From Hymenolepis diminuta (lineage: Eukaryota > Platyhelminthes > Cestoda > Cyclophyllidea > Hymenolepididae), in contig CAADRB010000014.1 of NCBI GenBank assembly GCA_900708905.1, positions 1,997,839-2,061,838 on the forward strand: 64,000 nucleotides of DNA, written 5' to 3'. The notes below the pieces were generated by a model. The model saw nothing but the letters and a program-made list of their open reading frames with translations, was not told where the DNA came from and searched no databases. How positions within the stretch are numbered: position 1 is the stretch's first letter; each line of letters begins with the position of its first letter. Position numbers and translations under genes: made by a program. Below, one piece after another: positions 36,198 through 47,000 of this stretch.

Positions 36198-36432
36198 CGC
36201 TGATTGGCCTGGAAGACCTCTATATACACGCCACACTTGCTCGCTATGCGACCGGTATAGCGGCCGCACTTATCAGAATGTTCAAGCCCAAGCGAAATTC
36301 CCTTGATCACACATGGTGTTATTGTGAACTCCACAAATCCAACCAAGCAAGGCAGAAATGTGACCACCTTAACAGCGTAACAAGGCAAATGATTGTCAGT
36401 GATACAAGGATTTACCTTGCTTGTGAATTTTA
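36198..36432 (+). pseudogene. possible retrotransposon gag remnant
   Basis: An open stretch without its own start reads ARYATGIAAALIRMFKPKR, then a Cys/His cluster WCYCELHKSNQARQKCD, and ends at a TAG. The C...H...A-R-x-K-C pattern recalls the single gag zinc-knuckle-like motif of some flatworm Ty3/gypsy elements. The match is short, made by eye, and not accompanied by pol domains or LTRs. Confidence 0.22.
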
Positions 36433-36843
36433 GACTTTGATTTGTTAAAAATGGACAGCGAGTATTGTGACTGAACTTTGGCTATCTATCAGATGCCGAA
36501 TAGGTTGAAAACAGCTTATATAGATTACACTTCATGAGCATTTTATATTAAATGGCAAATTCGTGTTGTTTCCATTCTCATCATCAAAGTGCCTTAACTT
36601 CTAGATGCATACAAATTTCAACAATGTGTAAATTGCTGTGCGTGTAAGGTGTTATAGAAGTATCTCCCTAAATAAAACCAGAAAATATATTGATAACCAT
36701 GCCGATTTCTCTCTTATCTGTCTTCCCGAGATGGTGACACTCAAATGGAAAGAAATTACTTTCTTCTTTCAGGAAGCAAAAGGAAATCTAATTATGATAA
36801 GCAAAATATCATAATGTTAATGCAATAAGAGAAGAGCCTGTCG

Positions 36844-36846
<3 letters not shown>

Positions 36847-36877
<31 letters not shown>
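36847..36877. repeat. (AT)n microsatellite
   Basis: An uninterrupted alternating AT tract of about 30 bases, likely length-polymorphic. Confidence 0.95.
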
Positions 36878-36880
<3 letters not shown>

Positions 36881-37738
36881 ACGAGATTTTCATCATAAGA
36901 ACACTGACTGTCACGAAAATGTTTAATTGTCCAGTTTATTAGCGCCTGTATCTTGTTCGCAAAGGGGCTTTGAAACAATTTGGAACTGATAAAAATTATT
37001 CATATATTACAATCACTTTCTTTATGCAAATAACAGAAGATCTTATTTGAAATATATTTAAATACCGCTCGCATTTTCTAAAACGACTAAGAACTCAATT
37101 ATCTTACCTGAAGTCTTGAGCTTGCATGACAGCTCTTCACGTTCTCTACATAGATCAGAGCATAAAATTCTTAATTTATTCTTTACAATTTTTCACTCGA
37201 ACTCCATATTTTACCAAAAATTTGGCACATTAGAGCCTATCTGAAGGTCAATTAAAGAAATTACTTTTCAGCCACTCTGTATAATTTAATCATTTATAGT
37301 CACTTTGTTCATTTTATTTTTACAACTGCATATTTTCAAAGCGTAAAGCTCAAAGCACCAATAATTACGGCTATTCCAAGTTAGGGATTTAAACATTCTC
37401 TTTTAATTTAGCAGACGATGAAATGATAGTAAGATAATAGCACAATATAACCAGTTTGACTGATAACATACACTAATTCTAAAAGCGCCACAACAGTAAC
37501 TCGATCATAATTTGGCCATTTGGAGTTTTCAAGGACATCCAAGAATTGGTCTTTTACAATTGGCTGTCAGAATTGAGATCAGCGTAGAGTTGATATCATA
37601 CTTTGCCAAGTTTTCATCAGTTTTTCAGAAATTATGTGTAAAGAACGAGCAAGTGGGTTATGTTCCTACCAAGTAAGAGTTTTTCTTGCTTGCAATATAA
37701 CTCTTCAATCCTTATGGAGCGCCTTTTTTACCGTCTAG

Positions 37739-38484
37739 ACTAATCCAATCGCAAACCAAAATAAAATCAAATCTGAAAGAGCTATTGATGCTGTCATGGT
37801 CAATGATTACCAAGTTCTTCGTGAGCACCTTCAAGAAAAGGATACCTCTAAAAATTTTGTCAAATGCCCCATTACTGCTCTTCATTATGCAGCTGGATTA
37901 AATTGCTTATATTGCCTCCTTCTGATGTTAGACAGTGGTGCAGACATGTTAGTGGAGGACGAATTTGATCGGACCCCTCTAGATTACGCTGCATGTTTTG
38001 GTCATGAGAGAATACTCAACCACTTGCTCAGACGATACCTAAGTTTACAAACAGAAAATACTGACTCATTAAACCAGGCATTAGCATACGCTGCCTATAT
38101 GGTATGTAAATATTCAGATGACTCATGTCGGGCTCATTTCTAGGGTCATGTTAATTTGGTCAAGTTCATTTTGGAAATAATTGGACGACCGAATTCTAAT
38201 GTATGGTTGACTAATAGAGGAATGATGGAAGTCATTCTGGCCGGAAGGGTTGAGAATATAAAGCATTTACTTAAAAAATTCAATTTCCAGTGCATAAAGA
38301 TTTCGCTCAGTAGTCAAAGTAGAAGGAATACGACCGTTTGTAGATCTTGCTGTTGCCAATAGAGATGAAAAAATGTTGACGGAACTTCTGCAGATGTTCA
38401 GATGTGCAGATGCTTGCACGGTCAGATCAAACCGATTTATTAAATTAACATCATCGAGTGTCCTCTATTGGTGTGGGTCTGGTT
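37739..38484 (+). pseudogene. ankyrin-repeat protein fragment with frameshift
   Basis: Exon 37739-38101 follows a pyrimidine-rich acceptor (TTTTTTACCGTCTAG) and reads ERAIDAVMVNDYQVLREHL, then ITALHYAAGLNCLYCLLLML and RTPLDYAACFGHERILNHLL, two clear ankyrin repeats. A 42-nt intron (38102-38143, GTATGT...TAG) joins in frame to GHVNLVKFILEIIG at 38144, a further repeat. The frame then runs into a stop at 38360-38362. The repeat-like sequence instead continues in the next frame from about 38325 (PFVDLAVANRDEKMLTELLQ) to a TGA near 38484. A single-base shift between about 38300 and 38325 explains this, so it is either a pseudogene or a sequence error. Upstream exons are expected because 37739 is an acceptor. 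No family beyond ankyrin was recognised. Confidence 0.55.
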
Positions 38485-39044
38485 GATCAATCGCAAATCT
38501 TTCGAACGCAGGGAAGTCGCAGATGCCTAACGGATTAATGGGGTCAGACTAACTTGCAGTAGGAAATACTTAGAAGTATTTACGAAGAAAATGAACTTGA
38601 ATCGTTTGTGTAGGAATGCCTTGGAGGATGTAGACAGAAAATTTCATTCAAGAAAATTGTAATTAACATGATGGTTGAAGGGAAGTTTCTCATAAAAACG
38701 GCTCCAGGATACGTTCTCTTTTCTCAAGAGGAGTGTTTGGGAAGTCCATTATGAGTGGAATTTAAATTATTTTGTTAGAAAAGGCGGATTACTAGAAGAC
38801 GCGATTCTATTCCTTATATTGAAATTTGTAATTCATATTTCAATTAATTTCTTATCAAAATAGACCGGATAAACACCACATCAAATTGTTTAGAAAAATG
38901 CTTCATGCGCACAATCAGTCTTGCAGACTTGGATTTAGCTGTTTGGTAACATTTTGAACATCCCCGATGTCAAAGTCAGACAATTGCTTACTGAATTAAT
39001 TTTAGCAATATTAGTTGTGTCCAGTCAATTTTGATTTCGGGCGA

Positions 39045-39280
39045 AATTCTCGAGCCCATTTAGGAGAGCCTGTTCAAATGCTCATCTTGGGTAGGCGATT
39101 AAATCATGGGACCTCCTCTATGAGGGACTCTAGTCTTGCCACCTTCCACCTTAGCCAGACTTAATCAATGCGGTTGGACATTCGCTCACTGAGTGTGCGC
39201 CGATGAAAATTAAATCCATGACCTCTGGCATGACAAACGTGCATGATGACCCAATAATACGGTGTCACATTAATGTGACT
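39045..39280 (-). repeat. tRNA-like SINE, reverse orientation, long copy
   Basis: On the minus strand it carries the B-box-like CAGAGGTCATGGATTTAAT, then CATCGGCGCACACTCAGTGA, then GTCCAACCGCATTGATTAAG and TCTGGCTAAGGTGG. It aligns over about 200 bases with 46935-47140. Confidence 0.65.
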
Positions 39281-39589
39281 GACCCAAATCTTCAATTGTT
39301 ATTCATCTTCAAAATGGCATTTACTATTTTAGCGTCTATCTCTTTCGGGAAAAATAATTCATAGACCATTCAAAGATCGGAAATATGGAAACCTGATCTG
39401 TCAAAGTTCCTGAGGGGATAAACTGGGAAAATTTTTCCGAACATACCGCTTTTGTTTTGCTTTAATACACAAAGTTACATGAGAATTGTATTAGATTAGT
39501 GTCAACATTAATCGAAACCACTGTTTAAATAAATAAAATATTATTCCTGGGAATATTAAATAGTTCGAATTCCGATAGAAAACCTACTT

Positions 39590-39830
39590 TAAAAGTCAGA
39601 TTAAATTTGACTGCAACATCCCCTCTTAGATTTAATGATCTTCCTCAGGTTAACAGAGCACAAGAGCCTTTCCTGAGTGAGAAGACCGAGAGTAAGGTTG
39701 GGTGAAGGTGTATTGGACAGTTGGACATGAATAAAGTGGAAGGAGTAAAAAGAGTGGCTAAGAGAACTCAAGATCAGTTAGTACCGGGTGAGGACATTCT
39801 GAATTGAGAGGAGCAGGCAAAAATGAGGTA
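39590..39830 (+). repeat. dispersed repeat family R1, copy
   Basis: Blocks shared with other copies: AGTCAGATTAAATTTGACTG, GATCTTCCTCAGGTTAACAG, AGCCTTTCCTGA, GTATTGGACA, GGAAGGAGTAAAAAGAG and TCAGTTAGTACCG. Confidence 0.5.
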
Positions 39831-40679
39831 AAACAAGGTGGTTGACCAATTAAGAGCTCTTTGTTCGTTTTATGAACGATTGACAGTTTGGTAGGGGATG
39901 ATGTTGGTGTGAAATATACAGAGGGAATGAGCAGAAGATTGAGTAAGATAGCGCAACTACCACAAATATTCGGATAAGCTTGATTAAATTGTGTTGGTTT
40001 TAATATTTCGAGTATGATGCATGATAATATAAGGTTTTTGAACTCCTTTGTAGCAGTAATCGATAATTAACTTCGTGTTGACTACCCTTAGTAATATATT
40101 GTCATTGTCAAGAAAAACGATTTAGAGAGATTTGAACATTTACCGGTTAGAGGGAAAGCAGTATTTTTCGTGAAAATGGACGATAACACAGGTCTTGCAA
40201 TTTTGATTTTTAACGGTTTGTTCATTGCAAGTTCATTTCGATAAATGATTAGCTTTCACAACCATTGGGGTAAGTATAAACTTAGAGTTGAAGCTTTGTT
40301 GTGCCATATTCTAGACCCTCTGATGCATTAATTTCAAATTCAGTTTCTCGAATTTGATGTCGGATTAGTCAATGGATTTTTGTGAAGTTTTGACAGACTT
40401 AAGACTTATGTGCAATTTCTTGTTTCTTGAATTACACCTTTTCATTAATCTTGTCAGAAATCTATGACTATCCATTGTAAGAAGATTTAAATTCTGAACT
40501 TAGTTTCACATTTGCGTGTAATTCGCCTATTTACATAAACATATTCCATACATAGCCCGTCTGTTATTTTTATTATAACTCACAACACGAAATAATTAAT
40601 ATTTTTCCACCTCAATTAATGGTAAGGCAAATAAATGGCAAAGGGAATTGGAACGAGAAGATGCTAAGAGCAACGTCAA

Positions 40680-40850
40680 GGTGCCGAAGAGTCTTACTTC
40701 CTTTGATTTTTGGATTCAGAGTGTACAATATTTGCCTGATGGGAAGTGCGTGTTCCAAAATTCAAAGTTTATGGATTACAGCGAATGCTTGTCTACGATG
40801 CTTAGGGCTTGTTGACCGGTTGATTAATTATGATAGTCGGTCTTGAAAAC
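40680..40850 (+). repeat. dispersed repeat family R3, copy
   Basis: Inverse-orientation match of 28020-28165. A 75-codon open stretch crosses it, but the shared amino-acid-like pattern (YNIC.MGS) simply reflects the DNA repeat. Confidence 0.5.
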
Positions 40851-42214
40851 TTCAACATACATTCCTTCCAAAATTAGAGGAAGCAGAATAATCTTACATG
40901 TTGTTAAGCAGCTTACATAAGAGTGCAGATAGCCACATATTTTATTTTTCTCGTTAAATTCTGAAGTAGGTGTGTACTAATGATGCCAGCAGGCTATGAC
41001 AATCTAATATATGAAGATTTAAATTCTGAACCAAATGACACCTTTTGTCTGCAATTAGCACAGGCATGAAGGGATAATATATACTAAGCATTATTATTTA
41101 AAATTTTTAACGACCACTGGGAATGTTCAATATGTTTGAGAAAACTAAATATAGCGGCAAATTATGGGGGTGGATGTTATTTAAAGTTTTTGGAATCTTT
41201 GGTCGCTGCATGTGATTTGGGCTAAATTCATATAATTGAATATGGACATAGCTATCCCAGATCGCGAGACGTTAAAGAGCTTAATCAAATATTTTCAGAG
41301 CAGTTGAACAGAATTCAACCTTGTTAAGGAAGGGACTATTAGCATTCGAATTACTCTCTGAGGAGAATTAACTAGTGCGGTGGTCATTCACATCGATTCC
41401 GTAACTCCTGAATAACTAGACATGTATGTTAAACACTGCGATGCCGTATACTGTTATTTCGATTACTGCTACTCGTGCCTGTGCCTGAATATGGAATTTT
41501 GTTGCTGCTGTATTACTGACAAACCACATTAAGGAATCCTGCCATTTTCCTACACAATAGGTCGTGTCTAGCAATTGGAGCTATAGTATTACCTCACCAA
41601 GAAACTAATGTTATTGCTCCGGGAATTTAACTTATATCAGTTATTTTACGAGTTTACATATTGGAAGTATTTTATAAAAATTTGATAATATATTCATTAA
41701 TTATACTTTCAATTGAATGAAATATATAGACAGGATATAAATGAGCATTTTGAATGGAAATATAATTGTAAAATGTGAAAACCAAACGCTTTGAAATGAC
41801 AGTCCCGTTTGAAGGAGCAAAATTCCCGAGAAGATTCACAAATCTTTATGTTTGAAAATGCGTTGAAAAGGTACAATTCAATTAGAGTAATGGCTAATAG
41901 CAATGAAGCAGAACACCGAGAATTGATTAGACCAAGATGTATTGAGCAAACCGTAGTACAGACTTCCAAGAGGAAGAGAGAATTAAGGAATGAAGGGAGC
42001 GAAGGAAGATGTGTCTAACAAGAGACAGTCTCTATGTGTATGTGTGTGTTGGAAAACCAATTATAAACGTCACCTGGATGAGGACGCGCGTGAAGACATA
42101 ATTGCGTGTGCTTTAATTGTACGGGACGGTTGTAGGAAAAAGAAGGGACAGTGTGGACAAGACTGGTTCCCAATATAACCGAGTCCGCGGTTTCTCGGCG
42201 TCTATCATCCGAGG

Positions 42215-42420
42215 TAAACTTAGCTTTTCCGATAGACGAGGGTGAGCCACTTGTTGACACACGATGTTTATCCATAGAGAGCCTGGGGTCATAATAAGGT
42301 TGACAATTTCACACATTACTGAGGGCAAGATAATTAAATTTTGGTGATTAGTGATGACGTTAGATAGATATTACAATGATGATGGGATTCATCCTTCAAA
42401 TGGTAAACCAACAATGGCTC
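42215..42420 (+). repeat. dispersed repeat family R5, copy b
   Basis: Ungapped counterpart of 35505-35710, with CTTTTCCGATAGACGA, GACACACGATGTTTATCC and GGATTCATCCTTCAAA. Confidence 0.6.
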
Positions 42421-44014
42421 GGTCAGCTATTAAAAGTATGCTAAGGTAACATTGCCAAATTACTGGAAATCGAGTTTTTAGTAATGCTCCAGGAATGAGA
42501 AAGAAAAAAAGTAATGATAACATAGGCAATCATTTAAATTTTATTATATTCAGGATTGGTCAGGAAAGTCTGTTAGGCTAATCAACCTCACTCTCTTAAC
42601 CTTAATGTCTTCCCAAAATAGCATGCATTTTTGAATTAATATATTTCCCTTGCTAGTTCTAATTTGGCCGAGAGCAAAAAGTGAGAGCATATCAGAAGTG
42701 ATTTCATTCCTAATTAACATTATCTGTCATTATGATCGGCTTATCGAGCTTTATCCAATTTTTTGCTTTTTTACATAGGTCTGTGTATGACTCATTCTCG
42801 GAAAATTTTTCTTTATTTAACATATAGCCATCTTTCCGGCAAATATTTAAGAAATCATAATGGAATATGTTTGAATTAGGGTAGTGAAGATATATATAAT
42901 ACAGTATCCCGTCACACAGCAATTATCGCATTCTCAGGATGGATGATTCACATCCATATTCAATCATTCTTATTATTGATCAGTAGGATCTGGAAACGTT
43001 TTTCTTTTAATAATCAGTTCACGCTTGACTAATAAAAAATTTATAGCAAACTACAGAACACGTTACTGCTGGAGAACTGGACGTATTTTAAGCAGTCAAC
43101 CTGCCCAGCCGAAAGGGAGACGCTTGCTTGCACGCAGACCATTCACAACATCTTGGGCATAAAGTAAACCACTGAGATATATTCATCCACAAATCCAAAC
43201 TGCTCTAGACGGAAGCAAGCATTAAGACAAAATTGTCGCTTCATCTAACTCTTGTACCCTTTGACGTTTTTTGGCCAACTTTCTGGTTAACTGCTGTAGA
43301 CCTCTATGTCTTTTCATTCAATCTTGCATTGTTCTTAAGATGTAAAATTTCTAGACCCCACTTCCTGCACCATCATTGATTTTACGTTCCAAGACCTATT
43401 GCGCATTGTCAACAATAGTCCCCAAACCCATATATTTGTGTGCAATTACATTTAGTCCACAACATAAATTACACCACGTGGTTACTTCCCCTATTCACTA
43501 TTGGTCAACTTAAGGATACGGACGCCCTACTGGACATCATATCCATTACCTACCTACCCCCGTGCGAAATGTCACTACGATTTACACATACTTTCCATGA
43601 GTACAGTTACTCCACTTCTGTGTTATCTAATTCAATACATCCTCAGTGTTATTCAATTCTCTGAACTTCCTATACTACTGCTAGAAAAGTCGTTGGTGAG
43701 TAAATTTCAGAATACTACATTTGGCATTACAACCAGCCCCATCTCTGAGATACTTCGGTACATAATACCTACCACTAGTAAAGTGAAGATGCAAATGCAA
43801 CATTGCTACACAATGTGTCGTAAATTATATACTCAAGGTACAAGCTGCTCAATCCCACAAAGCTCGTTTGTAATTCTGAATATGAGATTGTGTGGGAATC
43901 ATAAGTGTGATGACATAGGAAGAGAAAGGTAGAAAATTTGTACACAATGCAAGGGAGATGGAAGGGGGGACAGTGTAAAAAAGCAAGTCAGTCCTGATGA
44001 TGACAAACACTGAA

Positions 44015-47000
44015 TCACTCCAAGTCCATCTTAGATGGTTCTTCAGGTGTTACATTCTCAATCAGTAGAAATTGCTGGGAAGGGGATGGTGGCGGTTCCA
44101 CAAACGCAATATTTTCCTCTTCTTCCTCCCTAAGACAAGGCCTCTTAGGACAAGGCTGAGAGGACAAGGAAGTATCCTGATTAACACTGTCCAGTGCAAT
44201 TTCTTCCCCCTCCAATTTCTCGCTCTCCTCCACATCACAATCAGATGCTAAAGCTTCACCACCTTCAGACATAAAGAACATCTCCTTCCCACTAACACCC
44301 ACAAGAAGTCCACGACGTGGATGGCAAGCAACTTGAAGGAATCGTTTCTTGAAGTCCACTTCTTGAAGACCTGGAAGAAGAGATCTTACTGACATCCCAT
44401 TAACTTTACGACGATGCGAGTGACGATAGTGCTCTATACCATTCACCATGTCGTCTATATGCTGCTTACCATCGTCTTCTACAAATTCAAAATCGTCCTC
44501 GTCGTCACCATCAGAATTCGGATCACCATCCTCCTCCTCATCGTCCTGAGCCTGCCGCTCGATCTCCTCAGGCGTCCTTCGTATTGGAAGGAGAGTCTGT
44601 TTGCGTCTTTTGGAGCCAACAGCAACAGGGGAATCAGTGGAAGGCTTGTTCTCCACTTCCGATGTAGAGGACGGAGACGTGGAATTATTGAGAGCGTCAA
44701 GCGATGAGGCATTGGCGAGGCAGAGACTTTTAAGGTGGAAACGTTTGGCAACATTGGAATCAGAGGAAATAAAGCGTTTGGGCTGAAGGCGATAAGGACG
44801 AAGAAGAGGTCTACCAGGGGTTAGGGAGAGGAAGGGAACATTGACATTGTCAGGCGAAACGATCGGTTCGGGTGGACGGGCCTCGGGATCGCCAAGATCA
44901 TAGGTCCAGTCAGAGCCCTGTTGACGATCGAAAACGCGCATTACATTGCCGTACGAACCGGTGAATAGGTACCTAAAAAAATATGATGTATGTTGTGGGC
45001 CTGGAAGATTTAAGTTGTTGGATTTGCTCTCATACTGAATCAACAGAATTAGATAAAAAATCTCCTTCTAAGACTTAAAGTCGTACTTGAGTTTAAAGTG
45101 ATTTCCCTACTCGTTCTCTCTATGTAATTCAGATATTTTAGTGTTTATCTCCCTGTGTTGAACCACCATTCTTCTTTGCTATTTATCATGGTGTTCGCAT
45201 CTAGTTTCCATCGTTTCAGTCAATGTGTGTGCAGAGGCGGACCTTTTCATCATTAGAATTTAAGTTTTCATCAGAAAGTCTTGTCATCCATCTGAAATGC
45301 AGACGCTTGCCTGAATTCGAATGCGCACTCTTCATCTAACCAATAATTGAGTAATATCAGAGCTTACATTCTCAGCACAGTATCCACCTGGCCAGGCCCA
45401 TCTCTCTGACATCTGCAATTGTTTTCCAGTGGTAATTTGTCGCAGTATATGTGATCTAGTCAAGACATGTTTCCGCTGAGTCCATTGTGCATAATATCGG
45501 AGTCTCTGTAGTCCTACTGGCTTGCCTTGAGAACATCCCCGTCTTTAGAATGATTAATCTTTCACCAACCCCCATTACCCAATATTTCCTTAGTCGCTTT
45601 ATGACTGGGACGCTTATTTGCCCATTGTCTTGATTCTGCATGTTTTTTTTTCAGCAATCATAATGATATACAGTAATAAGAGGGTTAAAACACATACGAA
45701 ACCCCGTAGTTTGTTATAAAACATACTCTATACGACCAATACGGATGGCTTATAAGGGGGACGCATGCTATACGTTTTCGATATATTGGAAGCTACCGAG
45801 CAAGTTACTACTGGGGAATTAGTAGACTAAGTGAGTAACCTCGCCATCTTAATAGGGAAGCATTTGTCAACAAGCAGACAAACAATGGGTGCAGAGAACC
45901 AGAGAGAAGCGAAGACCTGTTGTATGCTCCCCACAACACCATTCCGCTTTACACGAAAGTAGCCATTGTGACAAGATAGCTGCTTTCTTGCATTTCGGTA
46001 CACATTAATGTTTCTTGGCCCACCTTCCTATCTGTCCTACTCTTATATACCTTTATGCTCTCTCATTTTAAAATGCCTTTCCAAAAAGATGTTCTTTAAT
46101 TGATCTTATTTATCCTTCTCTAGCAACATCAACTTGAGTAATAGGAGGCAAAGAACCTCATAATCAATAACATACCGTATGACCGATTTCAACATGATTA
46201 AGAAATTAAAATAGAATTACATCCAAATTATCTATTCTTTCCAAAAATATATTTCAAGGGAAGAACAACTTTTAACGAGCGCGCCAATAGCCACCACTGA
46301 AATTGTAGTCCGATGGCTGCTGTTAAAAATGTCATTGACAGTCACACAAATGAATGAAGCATAAAAGAGTAAAAGTGGAACTAACTCAAGGGGTAAACAA
46401 GCTCTGAATATCGTGGGTATTATTTCGACCATGAACATGGGAGTTAAATCATTAAATGTGAGCATCAGGACACTGCAGAGTGGACTATACCTCTTATGGA
46501 AATGCTTGCAGAATTCAAAGAAAGTGAGATTTCTGACAATGACTTCATTACTCCCGCTTCAAGCTGCATTGGAATTGTATGCTATTTGCCCTATTCCCCC
46601 AAGACTAAATTTTTAAAAAGTTTTTCCGGCAGTGCCACGAACAATAATACCATTAATAGTAAACAGTGGCATCCACAGACTTACCTATCATCATGCGACC
46701 AAGAGCACAAGAACTTGTCAAATATGGCGTCTGATTCATATAGGTTAACCAATTGTGTCCTCAATGGGTCATGCACAGAGTAAACTTCACACGGTCGATC
46801 ACCTTTTCTCACATCCCAAACTGCAACAACAATAAAACGCTGAGGTCAACGATGGGAACAATTTAGCCAAAAATTACATTTAACAGGCTTAACTCTTCTA
46901 TAAAAATAATAACAGTAATAATTCATTCCAAGCTCATTCAGGAAAACCTACTCGAGCGCTCATCTTAGGTAGAGTGGAATCATGGAGTCATGCTCATGAG

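Larger units (their letters stand above)
34380..37738. other. region between the myotubularin and ankyrin genes, repeats only
   Basis: This region should hold the first coding exon and promoter of the myotubularin gene (minus strand) and the upstream exons of the ankyrin gene (plus strand), but neither could be placed with support. A short minus-strand candidate near 37110-37130 (ATG, six codons, CAG|GTAAG) ends in phase 2. It does not fit the phase-0 acceptor at 34379. Confidence 0.5.
38485..44014. other. intergenic, repeat-rich, no supported gene
   Basis: Contains a tRNA-like SINE (39045-39280), R1 (39590-39830), R3 (40680-40850) and R5 (42215-42420). The open frame at 43501-43932 (143 codons) has no recognisable motif and lies just beyond the B55 stop, probably in its 3' UTR or downstream flank. 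Confidence 0.55.

Noticed and set aside
36847..36877. (AT)n tract as a CRISPR-like or regulatory array
   Set aside because: It is a simple microsatellite with no spacers or unit structure beyond AT.
37105..37132. First coding exon of the myotubularin gene on the minus strand (ATG, six codons, CAG|GTAAG)
   Set aside because: It ends in phase 2, whereas the acceptor at 34379 needs phase 0.
43501..43932. 143-codon plus-strand ORF downstream of B55
   Set aside because: No recognisable domain or splice context; likely chance in B55 3' flank.
44414..44786. Plus- and minus-strand frames overlapping the B55 last exon
   Set aside because: They are shadows of the acidic and Ser-rich coding sequence.
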